This document shows, one piece after another, positions 47,346-56,156 of a stretch of DNA of 64,000 nucleotides. Each line of letters opens with the position of its first letter. The first letter of the stretch is position 1. Source of the DNA: Streptomyces sp. NBC_00259 (GTDB taxonomy: Bacteria; Actinomycetota; Actinomycetes; Streptomycetales; Streptomycetaceae); NCBI RefSeq assembly GCF_036181745.1, contig NZ_CP108080.1, forward strand, positions 1 to 64,000, in the 5' to 3' direction. The notes under the pieces were generated by a model, which was given only the letters and a program-made list of their open reading frames with translations, did not search any database and was not told the DNA's origin. The translations under genes and the position numbers were made by a program.

Positions 47346-47359
47346 CTGCCAGTACCTGG
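47346..47359. promoter_or_regulatory. operator-like site without its gene
   Basis: CTGCCAGTACCTGG in the context GGCCCTGCCAGTACCTGGTT, nearly the same as 27559-27572. No gene starts next to it. The rest of 46639-47662 holds no supportable gene apart from the palindrome and hairpin listed. Confidence 0.4.
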
Positions 47360-47662
47360 TTAGCCCTTGCCTTTTGGTCTCGGTTGCTGTTGCGGTCGTG
47401 GTCTCGCCGGGTGTCTGTACACCGTTGGCCGCACGAGCAACAGATCGGCATTCTCCTTGGACGATGCTCGTATAGCCGCAGGTATGCCCTTGGGTTCAGA
47501 GGGTCGGGGCCTGAGTCAAGTAATACCCCGCGGCGGGCGACCGTCGCGCCCAGGCGATCCACCGTTCTTCGTCGGCACATTACCCCCTGGTGTCGACCAG
47601 CACTCAGGCCAGTTCCGCTCACGACCCCCGATTGGCGTGAGAATGCGATTGGCGTTCCGACT

Positions 47663-48644
47663 TCAGGCGCCGACATCCACTCTGCTGGTGGCTCTATCGA
47701 CCCACATTGCCACCGTGTGACGCCGAGCCTGGGCATAGGCTCGAGGTGTGATTCCGTATTGACGTTTGAACTCGTTAATGAAGTGCGACAGGCTCGTATA
47801 GCCCACTTGTCTAGCAACCTCGCTGACGTTCATGTCCCCCTGCAACAGCAAAGAACTTGCCCGGTTCAGCCGCGTCCGCTTCACAAACTGATAGGGCCCC
47901 ATCCCTGTTGCTTCACCAAAGAGATTCGTTAGAGTGGATGGACTCATACCTGCCCTATTCGCAATGTCCGCAACGGTCAACGGCTCCGATATTCGTTCAC
48001 GGATATACTGGATTGCCTCCGAAATGGGTTGTCCGTCACGTTCGACCGATGCTGCATGGAGCATGCATGCCCCCTGCTCGGCTTGAATCAACCGGTAAAT
48101 GATCTCTTGCAGGTGAATAGGAGCAAGCACACGACGGTCCATTTCCGCGGAGAGTGATCGGAAAGTGCAGAAAGGCAGAAAGGGTATTGTCATCCACCTG
48201 CGATACATGTACCGCCTGCGACGAAGGCTGTTTACATTCCCCCTTGATCTTCGCCATGTGCTGATCGGATATTCTAGATGAGACTGCTCGCACGATAGCC
48301 GGATCGATCTGCAGCACGAAAGAGAGGTAGGGATTCTCAACGCTCGCTTCGACGATATCCGACTCGAAGCGCAGCCCGCGAGCGATAAGCGAATAGCTCA
48401 ACGCATTGAATTGATACTCGTCACCATTGGCAATCACTCGCTTTCGCCCCTGAAGCACGCAATACAGAGCCAGCGACTGGGATTCGGACCACTGTGAATT
48501 CTGGGGCAGGGTGAAGCGATAGGTCGTCAGTCCAGGCCATTGCGACACATTGGGGCCGACCTCGGCTGTTCGTGCCAGCAGCTCAGCGGCAAGAGCACTG
48601 GCTGCGCGATGCCTCTCCATTGGGAGACCAAACGACGACACCAT
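47663..48644 (-). pseudogene. AraC-family regulator split by one-base frameshift
   Basis: The N-terminal part (from 48644) reads LTTYRFTLPQNSQWSESQSL and LQGRKRVIANGDEYQFNALS, the AraC-type cupin-like regulator N-domain. At about 48150 one extra C shifts the frame, and the C-terminal part continues LSAEMDRRVLAPIHLQEIIY to the double HTH: ISEPLTVADIANRAGMSPST and VSEVARQVGYTSLSHFINEF. Together about 327 aa, full length. A single-base lesion could be an assembly error or a very recent mutation. The codon use is markedly less GC-rich than the surroundings. Confidence 0.8.
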
Positions 48645-48904
48645 TCTCCCTTTCCCGATCGCACATGCTCATGCACGTGCTTCTTTTCGACGCTCTTCCT
48701 TACGTTGAGCGGCGGGCACCGCCTCGACGGCTGGGCTCTGCTCGCGTCGCGCACACCCATCGCCCCGCGACCCTGCCATGAATTCCGGGCAATTTTCACC
48801 TCGGCGTCATTTGCCATGGCCGAAAGATTGGCCGCCGGGCATCACCGGTCATGGCGTCCCGCCACGAGAATGGGGTCGATTGTCGAATGTGACATCCTCA
48901 ATGC

Positions 48905-49330
48905 TCACGCTGCCGCTACCGATACCCCTTGGGTAACCGATTTGAAATAGGACCAAACAATCTTGCCGAACGGCTTTCGTTTTTCTATCCCCCAGTCATC
49001 GGCCAATTCTTCCACGATCATAAGTCCCCGACCTGAAGTCGCCTCATCGTTCGGGCGGCTAGTGTTAGGCTGGCCTGCGCCAGCGTCATGGACCTCCAAA
49101 CGAATTCCCGCGGGGTCTGCCGCCAACCTGACCATGAATCCACGACCAGGCCCGTCCGCATGAGTCAGTGCGTTGCTTGCCAATTCTGACAGGCAGAGCC
49201 GAATGTCTTCCGCGATGTCGAGCCTGTCCCAGGCCCTCAGAGTTTCGGAAGCGAAATCCCGTGCGTGCCGTACTGACTCAAACTGATGAGAGAAGTATTT
49301 CCGTTCCGCTTTATGCAGCGTGTCGTACAT
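48905..49330 (-). CDS. anti-sigma-like ATP-binding protein (HATPase_c_2)
   Basis: 141 aa from ATG 49330, with GAGG six bases upstream. The GHKL/RsbW fold shows the N box LCLSELASNALTHADG, G1 box VHDAGAG and G2 box GRGLMIVEELADDWG. Streptomyces have dozens of such small kinases that act as anti-sigma factors or phosphatase-coupled switches. No sigma or anti-anti-sigma partner is adjacent. Its codon use resembles that of the nearby AraC gene, so the two may have arrived together. Confidence 0.88.
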   Translation of the reverse strand: MYDTLHKAERKYFSHQFESVRHARDFASETLRAWDRLDIAEDIRLCLSELASNALTHADGPGRGFMVRLAADPAGIRLEVHDAGAGQPNTSRPNDEATSGRGLMIVEELADDWGIEKRKPFGKIVWSYFKSVTQGVSVAAA

Positions 49331-49500
49331 AACGATCCTCACAGCATTCCCCTTCGGCTGCGCCGTGTAGGCACGCATCTGCCTTGGGGTAGGTCGGGTA
49401 TCGAAGCGCGGCCGTCAGTCACTGGTCGCACATCCAGAGCACCATCTCTGAACTGCGTTTTCTGGGCTTGAGCAGGCCCGGGTGAGGCAGGTTCTGGGAA

Positions 49501-49530
49501 GGCAGGTACTGGCAGTACCACCCAGCGCCC
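49501..49530. promoter_or_regulatory. regulator operator, copy B
   Basis: The palindrome GGTACTG-G-CAGTACC lies at 49505-49519, in the same position relative to the start codon as copy A. Confidence 0.6.
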
Positions 49531-49564
49531 GTCACAGCATCCGGCGCTGCTTCACACTGGACGC

Positions 49565-50446
49565 ATGGACCGTAGTAGCGAGATCGCCGACTTCCTGCGT
49601 TCCCGCCGTGCCCGGATCTCACCCGACCAGGCAGGGCTCGGGAACGACGGCCGCACCCGCCGGGTGCCCGGACTACGCCGCGACGAAGTCGCCCGCCTGG
49701 CCGGGATGAGCACCGAGTACTACACCCGCCTCGAACAGGGCCGCGCCGGAACCCCCTCCCCCGAGGTCGTCGAAGCGCTTGCACGCGCCCTGCGACTCGA
49801 CGCCGCCGAACGCGAACACTTCGCCGACCTGCTCGCACGCCCCACACCCACCCGCCGCACCCCGACCGGCCCACAACGCGTTCGCCCAGGCCTGTACCTC
49901 CTGCTCCAAACCCTGGAACACGTCCCCGCCTTCATCATCGGCCGACGCACCGACATCCTCGCCGCCAACCGTCTGGCCTGCGAAGTCCTCACCGACTTCG
50001 ACGCCCTCCCCGCCACCCAACGCAACCTCGCCCGCTTCTACCTCCTGGACCCCGACGCACGAGACCGCGTCGGAGACTGGGAACAGATCGCCGCCGAAAC
50101 CGTCGCCATGCTCCGCCTCGAAGCCGGCCGCCACCCACACGACCGAAGGCTCTCCGACCTCGTCGGCGAACTCACCCTGCGCTCCCCCGAATTCAGCACC
50201 TGGTGGAACGACCACCGCGTCCTGCGCCGCACCCACGGCACCAAGCACTACCACCACCCCGTAGTCGGCGACCTCCACTTCGCCTACGAATGCCTCCAAG
50301 CACCCGGCGACACCGACCAGACCCTCTGCGTCTACAACCCCCAACCCGAAACCACCACCACCGAAGCACTCCAACTCCTCAGCAGCTGGACCGCCCCCCA
50401 AGCCCCCACCACCCCCACACCCACACCCACCACAAACCCAACCTGA
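49565..50446 (+). CDS. MmyB-family XRE regulator, copy B
   Basis: 293 aa, the same protein as 36420-37301 residue for residue. It sits between the anti-sigma-like gene and an IS5 fragment, with no redox gene beside it. Because promoter and operator are included in the duplicated block, both copies should be expressed and cross-regulate each other. Confidence 0.9.
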   Translation: MDRSSEIADFLRSRRARISPDQAGLGNDGRTRRVPGLRRDEVARLAGMSTEYYTRLEQGRAGTPSPEVVEALARALRLDAAEREHFADLLARPTPTRRTPTGPQRVRPGLYLLLQTLEHVPAFIIGRRTDILAANRLACEVLTDFDALPATQRNLARFYLLDPDARDRVGDWEQIAAETVAMLRLEAGRHPHDRRLSDLVGELTLRSPEFSTWWNDHRVLRRTHGTKHYHHPVVGDLHFAYECLQAPGDTDQTLCVYNPQPETTTTEALQLLSSWTAPQAPTTPTPTPTTNPT

Positions 50447-50637
50447 GGTAGGCAAGCGGGCCAGGTGTGTTGGCGGACTGGCGAAGCCGATCGTGCGGGC
50501 GACCCGTCGGTGAGCTGAACGGTTTTGACGGCGGACGCGCGAGAAGCGCACGTGCTGTGGGCCAGTGCACGGGCGGCACCGCTGGAACTGTCGGCTTGGA
50601 TGCTCATTGGTCTGCTCGTGGGGAAGAGGAAGTCTCG

Positions 50638-50990
50638 TCCGTGGATCGTTTCGGATGAACTGTGCTCGTTGATCGGGCGGTTACTTCCGGAGCCGCGGCC
50701 GAAGCTGGTTGCGGGACGGCCACGGGTGCCCGACCGGCAGGCTTTGTGCGGGATCTCGTTCGTGCTGCACACCGTCATCCAGTGGGAGTACCTGCCCCAG
50801 GAGCTGGGCTTCGGCTCCGGCATGACGTGCTGGCGGCGCTTGCCGCGTGGAACGAGGCCGGCGTGTGGGATCGGCTGCACGCTGTTCTTCTGACGAAGCT
50901 GCGGGCAGCGAAGCAACTGGACTGGTCCCGGACGGTGATCGACTCCAGCTGTCTCGTTGCCCAACGCGTCCCTCGCGTCGTTGACCGGTA
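50638..50990 (+). pseudogene. IS5-family transposase N-terminal fragment
   Basis: RPWIVSDELCSLIGRLLPEP and LCGISFVLHTVIQWEYLPQE are in frame, then a shift at CWRRL leads to AAWNEAGVWDRLHAVLLTKL and DWSRTVIDSS. The catalytic C-terminal half is missing. Confidence 0.7.
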
Positions 50991-51354
50991 GAACGCGTAG
51001 CTGACGCTGTCGCCGGAATGGCCGCGTGCGCGGCACGGCAACGATGTCGCGGCGCAAGCGGGTGTCGACGAGCCGGCTACCCGCGCTTGTGCGGCCCGGC
51101 CAAGCGAAGCGATCGAGGTTGCGAAGTCGTGCAGGCTGATCGTGGAGCATCTCAATCAAGATCGGGCTGTGTCGCAGTCCCGGAGCTGGATGGTCCTGTT
51201 ACCGAAGTCGGGTCGAGGCGGAAGCCATGGACCGTTTCTCGCGCCACAACTGGTTCCCCATGTGGCCGGGCTGGCCCTAGCCGAACTTGCGGTATCACCG
51301 CCTCTGAGGGCACGAGTACGGCGATCGTCTCTCCGCCGCACTCGTGCGGGTTGA
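50991..51354. other. stretch without recognised gene
   Basis: About 360 bp between the IS5 fragment and the convergent lyase gene, with only short frames of no recognisable family. Confidence 0.3.
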
Positions 51355-52710
51355 TCAGTTGCTTGCGCGTCGGTGAATGACGGAGTTGGTCATGGCCTGG
51401 GCACTGCCGAGGTAGGCGGAAGGGTCACTCAGCTGCCGGATTCGGTGTTCGCCGAGTCTCGCGACGATGTCCGGAGTCCTGAGCAACTCATCGGCCAGGT
51501 CAGCTCCGCTTTCCGCGGCCCGGGCACATGCGTCGTAGACAATGTGGTGGGCGCGTTGACGGCCGAGGTCAGGTGCGAGGGCCATCATGACTGCCTCGGC
51601 GAGGATGAGCCCTCCGGTGAGGCCGAGATTCCCGCGCATTCGGACGGTGTCGATGTGCAGGTTCCCCACTGCGTGGGTTGCCTGAGCGAGGGAGGAGGAC
51701 AGCAGGAGGAAGGCTTCAGGGATGACGGCCCATTCGATGTGCCAGGGGCCGGTGGCGCGTTCGAAGTCCTGCATTGCCGCATCCAGCATCGCGGAGGATT
51801 TATCCCGCAGAAGTTTCGCGGCAGCGATCATGAGTTCGCTGGAGATGGGGTTGCGCTTCTGCGGCATGGTGGAGCTCGCGCCGCGTCCCTTGACGTATGG
51901 CTCGGCCAGTTCTCCGAACTCGGTCGAGCACATCATGGCGACGTCCATGCCGATCTTCCCGACGGACGCGCCGATCGCAGCGAGGAGTCCCACGATTTCG
52001 GTGAGCCCGTCCCGCGCGACGTGCCAGGTGATCTCGGGGTCCCGCAGGCCGAGTTCCGCGGCGAGCTCTGCGCGTACGTGCAGAGCTTCGGATCCGGATC
52101 CGAGAGAGGCCAAGGTGCCGACAGCTCCTCCGAATTGGACCATCAGGTCGCGTCGTCGCACCTCGGTGAGCCGCTCGGCGTGCCGATCCAGTGCCGAGAG
52201 CCATACGGCGACGCGGTATCCGAAGGTGACGGGCAGGGCGTGCTGGAGGTGAGTGCGGCCGGCGGTGACTGTGTCGATGTGTGCGGAGGCCAGTTGCCGC
52301 AGTTCGTCCCGGAGACGGTCGAGGGTGTCGGCGATCAGTTTCAGGCCCTGGGCACACTGCAGTACGGTCGCCGTGTCCATGATGTCTTGGGTAGTGGCAC
52401 CCCAGTGCAGGTACCCGCCAGCGTCGCCGCACTGCGCGGCGAGTTGGGTGACGATTGGAAGGATCGGGTATCCGACGTTGTCGGTGTCGTGACGCAGCTG
52501 CTCACGGTCGAGCTGCGCAGGGTCGCAGAGCGTGGCGATGGTATCCGCAGCAGCCTGCGGAATGATGCCGACGCGGGCCTGTGCCTGCGCCAGTGCTACT
52601 TCGACACGGACAACCGTCTCTACGTACGTCTCATCGCTGAAGACGCCACGCATCTCGGATGTTCCGAACATGTCCCGGAACAGCATGGAGTCGAAGACGG
52701 TGCTGCTCAT
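51355..52710 (-). CDS. fumarase/aspartase-superfamily lyase (adenylosuccinate lyase / carboxymuconate cycloisomerase type)
   Basis: 451 aa from ATG 52710, overlapping the stop of the ALDH gene by 4 bp. The superfamily signature SSTMPQKRNPISSELM is at about residues 283-298; WGATTQDIMDTA and GRTHLQHALPVTFG are the other two conserved regions with the catalytic His. The length fits PcaB-type 3-carboxy-cis,cis-muconate cycloisomerase rather than long PurB. With an ALDH upstream, a catabolic role is likelier than purine synthesis. The exact substrate cannot be read from sequence. Confidence 0.85.
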   Translation of the reverse strand: MSSTVFDSMLFRDMFGTSEMRGVFSDETYVETVVRVEVALAQAQARVGIIPQAAADTIATLCDPAQLDREQLRHDTDNVGYPILPIVTQLAAQCGDAGGYLHWGATTQDIMDTATVLQCAQGLKLIADTLDRLRDELRQLASAHIDTVTAGRTHLQHALPVTFGYRVAVWLSALDRHAERLTEVRRRDLMVQFGGAVGTLASLGSGSEALHVRAELAAELGLRDPEITWHVARDGLTEIVGLLAAIGASVGKIGMDVAMMCSTEFGELAEPYVKGRGASSTMPQKRNPISSELMIAAAKLLRDKSSAMLDAAMQDFERATGPWHIEWAVIPEAFLLLSSSLAQATHAVGNLHIDTVRMRGNLGLTGGLILAEAVMMALAPDLGRQRAHHIVYDACARAAESGADLADELLRTPDIVARLGEHRIRQLSDPSAYLGSAQAMTNSVIHRRASN

Positions 52711-54230
52711 CCGGCGTTCTCCAATGCCTGCTGCTGGCCGGGCGAGGTTCGCTCCGAGGGAGGTGCCATGTTGATGGCGATGTACTTCTGTTCCAGATAC
52801 TCGTCGATCCCGGTGTTTCCGCCTTCACGACCGACACCGGACTGCTTCATGCCACCGAACGGGGCGCTGGGGTCGGACACGTAGCCGCGGTTGAGACCTA
52901 CCATGCCGGTTTCGAGCCGCTCGCTCATGCGTAGGGCCCGGTTCAGGTCTTGTGTGTAGAGGTAGCTGACCAGGCCGAATTCGGTGTCGTTGGCCGCGCT
53001 GAGAGCTTCTTCCTCCGTGGTGAACGTCTGGATCGCGGCGACCGGGCCGAAGATCTCCTCGCGGGTGATCCGCGCGCCGGCGGGGATGTCGGTGAGAACG
53101 GTCGGGGGGTAGAAGTAGCCCGGACCCTCCGGTACGAGAGCGCCTGCCTGTACGCGGGCGCCGGCGGCGACCGTTTCGTCGACGAGGTCGGCGACGCGGC
53201 GGCGCTGGATTTCGTCGATCAACGGTCCGAGGTCGGCGGCGGGGTCTGTTCCCGCCCCGAGGGCGAGCGTGCCCATTCGTTCGACCAGCTTCCGGGTGAA
53301 CTCCTCGACGACGTCGGCGTGGACGTGGAAGCGGTTGGCGGCGATACATGCCTCGCCGATGTTGCGGAGCTTGGCGGTCATCGCGCCGTCGACTGCGGCG
53401 TCGAGGTCTGCGTCCTCGCAGACGATGAACGGGGCGTTGCCCCCGAGTTCCATCGAGGTCCGCAGTACGGTGCCGGCCGCTTGTGAAAGCAGGAGGCGGC
53501 CGACAGGGGTGGAGCCGGTGAAGGACAGCTTGCGCAGCCTGTGGTCCCGCAGAAGGGGTTCGGTGACCGCAGCGGCCTGACTGGTGGGGATGATGTTGAG
53601 GACGCCGTCGGGCAAGCCGGCCTCGGTGAGTACACCGGCTAGCGCAGCTGTCGTGAGCGGTGTCTGTGCCGCAGGCTTGACGATCATGGTGCAGCCGGCT
53701 GCCACGGCCGGTCCGATCTTGCGGGCCGGCATCGCCAACGGGGCGTTCCACGGGGTGATCAGCAGGCAGGGGCCCACCGGCTGGCGGGTAACCAGGACGC
53801 GGGCTGTGCCATCCTCGCTGACCTTCCAGCTACCGTCGATACGGACGGCTTCCTCACCGAACCAGCGTAGGTAGTTCGCACCGTACAAGACCTCTGACCG
53901 TGACTCGGCCAGCGACTTGCCCATCTCCAGGGTGATGAGCAGCGCGAACTCTTCCATGCGCTCGATCAGCAGATCATGTGCGCGACGCAGAATCTCGCCC
54001 CGGTGACGCGGAGGAACTGCCGCCCACTGGGCCTGTGCGGCGCTGGCGGCGTCGAGGGCTGCGAGCGCGTCCTCCGGGACAGCGTCGGACACCTCGCACA
54101 ACATCTCGCCGGTGGCGGGGTTCTCCACCGGGAATGTTGTGCCCCCGGCAGCCAGCCGCCACTGGCCGCCGATGAGCACCCCCTTCTCCACCTGGCCTAT
54201 GCCGTCGTACTTGGACGTGGTCATGTCCAC
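52707..54230 (-). CDS. aldehyde dehydrogenase, succinate-semialdehyde-dehydrogenase-like
   Basis: 507 aa from GTG 54230 (AAGGAAAG five bases upstream) or ATG 54224. The catalytic residues are in place: NAPLAMPARKIGPAVAAGCT (cofactor site, with the PWN just before), FTGSTPVGRLLL, Glu in MELGGNAPF and nucleophilic Cys in NIGEACIAANRF, the variant typical of SSADH-type enzymes. It oxidises an aldehyde to the acid with NAD(P)+. It is first in an operon with the lyase. A hairpin separates it from the PfpI gene upstream. Confidence 0.9.
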   Translation of the reverse strand: MDMTTSKYDGIGQVEKGVLIGGQWRLAAGGTTFPVENPATGEMLCEVSDAVPEDALAALDAASAAQAQWAAVPPRHRGEILRRAHDLLIERMEEFALLITLEMGKSLAESRSEVLYGANYLRWFGEEAVRIDGSWKVSEDGTARVLVTRQPVGPCLLITPWNAPLAMPARKIGPAVAAGCTMIVKPAAQTPLTTAALAGVLTEAGLPDGVLNIIPTSQAAAVTEPLLRDHRLRKLSFTGSTPVGRLLLSQAAGTVLRTSMELGGNAPFIVCEDADLDAAVDGAMTAKLRNIGEACIAANRFHVHADVVEEFTRKLVERMGTLALGAGTDPAADLGPLIDEIQRRRVADLVDETVAAGARVQAGALVPEGPGYFYPPTVLTDIPAGARITREEIFGPVAAIQTFTTEEEALSAANDTEFGLVSYLYTQDLNRALRMSERLETGMVGLNRGYVSDPSAPFGGMKQSGVGREGGNTGIDEYLEQKYIAINMAPPSERTSPGQQQALENAG

Positions 54231-54273
54231 GGACTCTTTCCTTGTGGTTGATCATGGCAGGGGAGACAGGCGG

Positions 54274-54337
54274 GGCCCGCTGCGGCGCCGCTTCTCTTCT
54301 CTGTCAGGGATGAAAGAAGCGGCACCTGCAGCGGGCC
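54274..54337 (-). terminator. two-step stem-loop between PfpI copy 2 and ALDH
   Basis: Outer arms GGCCCGCTGC (54274-54283) and GCAGCGGGCC (54328-54337), inner arms GCCGCTTCT (54287-54295) and AGAAGCGGC (54315-54323). It likely ends the SDR-PfpI transcript. A leader role for the ALDH operon is possible. Confidence 0.65.
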
Positions 54338-54392
54338 GGCCCAGGGGGAGCAGTACGCGCCACCGCACTGACGAGTACTGCTGTGATGGCTT

Positions 54393-55085
54393 TTAGGCGA
54401 GTGCGGTGATCATGTCTTCGGCCATGCGGGCGCTGGAGGCGGGGTTCTGGCCGGTGAAGAGGTTGCCGTCCTGCACGTTGTACTGCTGGTAGGCCGGGCC
54501 ACCGGAGTGGGCCGCGCCCAGTTCCCGCAGTCGGCTGGCGAGCAGCCAGGGCGCGCCTTCGGCGGTCCCGAACAGCTGCTCCTCCTCGTCGGTGAACGCG
54601 GCCATCTCACGACCGGCGAAGATCCACCTGCCGTCCTCGTCCACGGCGCTGAGCAGCGCGGCCGGGCCGTGGCAGACGGCTCCGATGAGCTTTCCAGCCT
54701 TGTCCGCCTCGATGAGGAGACGGCCGAGGTCGGAGTCTTCGAAGAGGTCCACGACCGGGCCGTGGCCGCCGGGCAGGACGATCGCGACGTAGTCGTCGAT
54801 GTCGACCTCGTCGAGCTTGAGCAGCGGACCGAAGTCCCGCAGCGCCTTCTCGGCGTGCGCCACGTAGTGCGCGCAGTCCTCACCGGCGATCGCCGGGTCG
54901 GCGCTGTGCTGGTCGAGCGGCTGCAGCACACCTCCCGGGGAGGCGAAATCGACCGTGTAGCCGGCCTCGACGAACTTCTCGTGCGGAGCGGCCAGCTCCT
55001 CGGCCCAGTAGCCCGTCGGGTAGCGCGAACCATCGGTACGCACCCAGACATCGGCGGCCGACATGACGATCAGGATCTTGCTCAT
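54393..55085 (-). CDS. DJ-1/PfpI-family protein (Hsp31-like), copy 2
   Basis: 230 aa, identical to the product of 17449-18141, with the nucleophile elbow AVCHGPAAL and the same GGAGGA start context. It is followed by a terminator hairpin here, unlike copy 1. Its divergent regulator (56157) is about four-fifths similar to the copy-1 regulator, while this gene has no change, which indicates recent homogenisation. Confidence 0.85.
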   Translation of the reverse strand: MSKILIVMSAADVWVRTDGSRYPTGYWAEELAAPHEKFVEAGYTVDFASPGGVLQPLDQHSADPAIAGEDCAHYVAHAEKALRDFGPLLKLDEVDIDDYVAIVLPGGHGPVVDLFEDSDLGRLLIEADKAGKLIGAVCHGPAALLSAVDEDGRWIFAGREMAAFTDEEEQLFGTAEGAPWLLASRLRELGAAHSGGPAYQQYNVQDGNLFTGQNPASSARMAEDMITALA

Positions 55086-55113
55086 GAGCAGTTCCTCCGT
55101 GTTGTGTGGGTGG

Positions 55114-55977
55114 TCAGGCGGTGGCGGGGAAGTCGGTGGCGGGCGCGGACTGCGCGGTGGCGTCCAGGTTCGCCTGCAGGGCCTGCACCTTGGAGGTGGC
55201 GTAAGCGTGGGAGTCCGAGCCGAGGACCTGACGCAGCGGGCCCTCACCGGCCACGACCCGGTCGATGATCGCCGCAGCACCCTTGACCGGGTCGCCGAGC
55301 TGGCTGCCCTGGAGGTTGAGGTGGTTGTCGACCATCTCGCGGATGCCCGGGTAGTGGTCCGTGGTGGCGGCCGGCAGCGCCAGGGAGTCCTGGGTGAGGA
55401 AGTCCGTGCGGAAGTAGCCGGGCTCCACGATGGTCACGTTGATCCCGAAGTCCGCCACCTCCGCGGCCAGGGCCTCGCTCAGGCCCTCCAGCGCGTACTT
55501 GCCCGCGCAGTACAGCGCCCAGCCCGGAACGGAGACCAGCCCCAGGACCGACGACACGTTCACCACATGCCCGCCGCGCTGCTCACGCAGGATCGGCAGC
55601 GTGGCACGCAGCACGTTCCACACCCCGGCGACCTGCACATCCAGCATGTCACGCACATCACGGTCGGTGGTCTCCTCCACCGCGGCCAGGAACCCGTAGC
55701 CCGCGTTGTTCACCACCACGTCCAGACCACCGAACCGCTCGGTGGTCTTCACCACCGCCTGCTTCACCTGCGCCTCATCACGCAGATCCACCGTCAGCGG
55801 CAGAAGACGCGACGTGTCCACACCCTCACCGAGCGCCCCGAGCAGCCGCTCGGACGAACGCGTCGTCGCCGCGACACTGTCCCCACGCTCCAGCAGCTGC
55901 CGGACCAGGTCCAGCCCCAGACCACGAGAGGTACCAGTCACGAACCAGATCGCAGATCGGTCAGTCGGAAAAGCCAT
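55114..55977 (-). CDS. short-chain dehydrogenase/reductase, copy 2
   Basis: 287 aa, one residue different from 18170-19033 (Ala in IIDRVVAGEG). TGTSRGLG, NNAG and YCAGK are all present, so it should be active. It is operonic with the PfpI gene 28 bp downstream and divergent from the MmyB regulator at 56157. The intergenic region (55978-56156) is not similar to that of copy 1, so the two copies may respond to different signals. Confidence 0.88.
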   Translation of the reverse strand: MAFPTDRSAIWFVTGTSRGLGLDLVRQLLERGDSVAATTRSSERLLGALGEGVDTSRLLPLTVDLRDEAQVKQAVVKTTERFGGLDVVVNNAGYGFLAAVEETTDRDVRDMLDVQVAGVWNVLRATLPILREQRGGHVVNVSSVLGLVSVPGWALYCAGKYALEGLSEALAAEVADFGINVTIVEPGYFRTDFLTQDSLALPAATTDHYPGIREMVDNHLNLQGSQLGDPVKGAAAIIDRVVAGEGPLRQVLGSDSHAYATSKVQALQANLDATAQSAPATDFPATA

Positions 55978-56156
55978 GATCGTCCTTCACTAGTACGGAT
56001 GCCTTCCCGAGCAGTCCTCCGGGCCGGCATGCATCCAGCGTGATTCACCACAGCCCGCCGTGGGTGCGCATATCGCGCCCTGCGCGAACAGGGACAGGGC
56101 AACCTAGGACTCGCAGGGCCAGTCAGGAACGCCCGGCATCAACGACACTGGTTCGT

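Larger units (their letters stand above)
49486..50446. repeat. 961-bp duplicated regulator block, copy B
   Basis: Identical to 36341-37301 wherever compared; flanks on both sides differ immediately. Confidence 0.93.
54393..55980. repeat. 1,588-bp duplicated SDR-PfpI block, copy 2
   Basis: Partner of 17449-19036; differences seen at 55250 (G for A) and 55756 (C for G). Confidence 0.95.

Noticed and set aside
51373..52884. 503-aa rightward frame opposite the lyase
   Set aside because: Antisense of a gene carrying the fumarase-superfamily signature.
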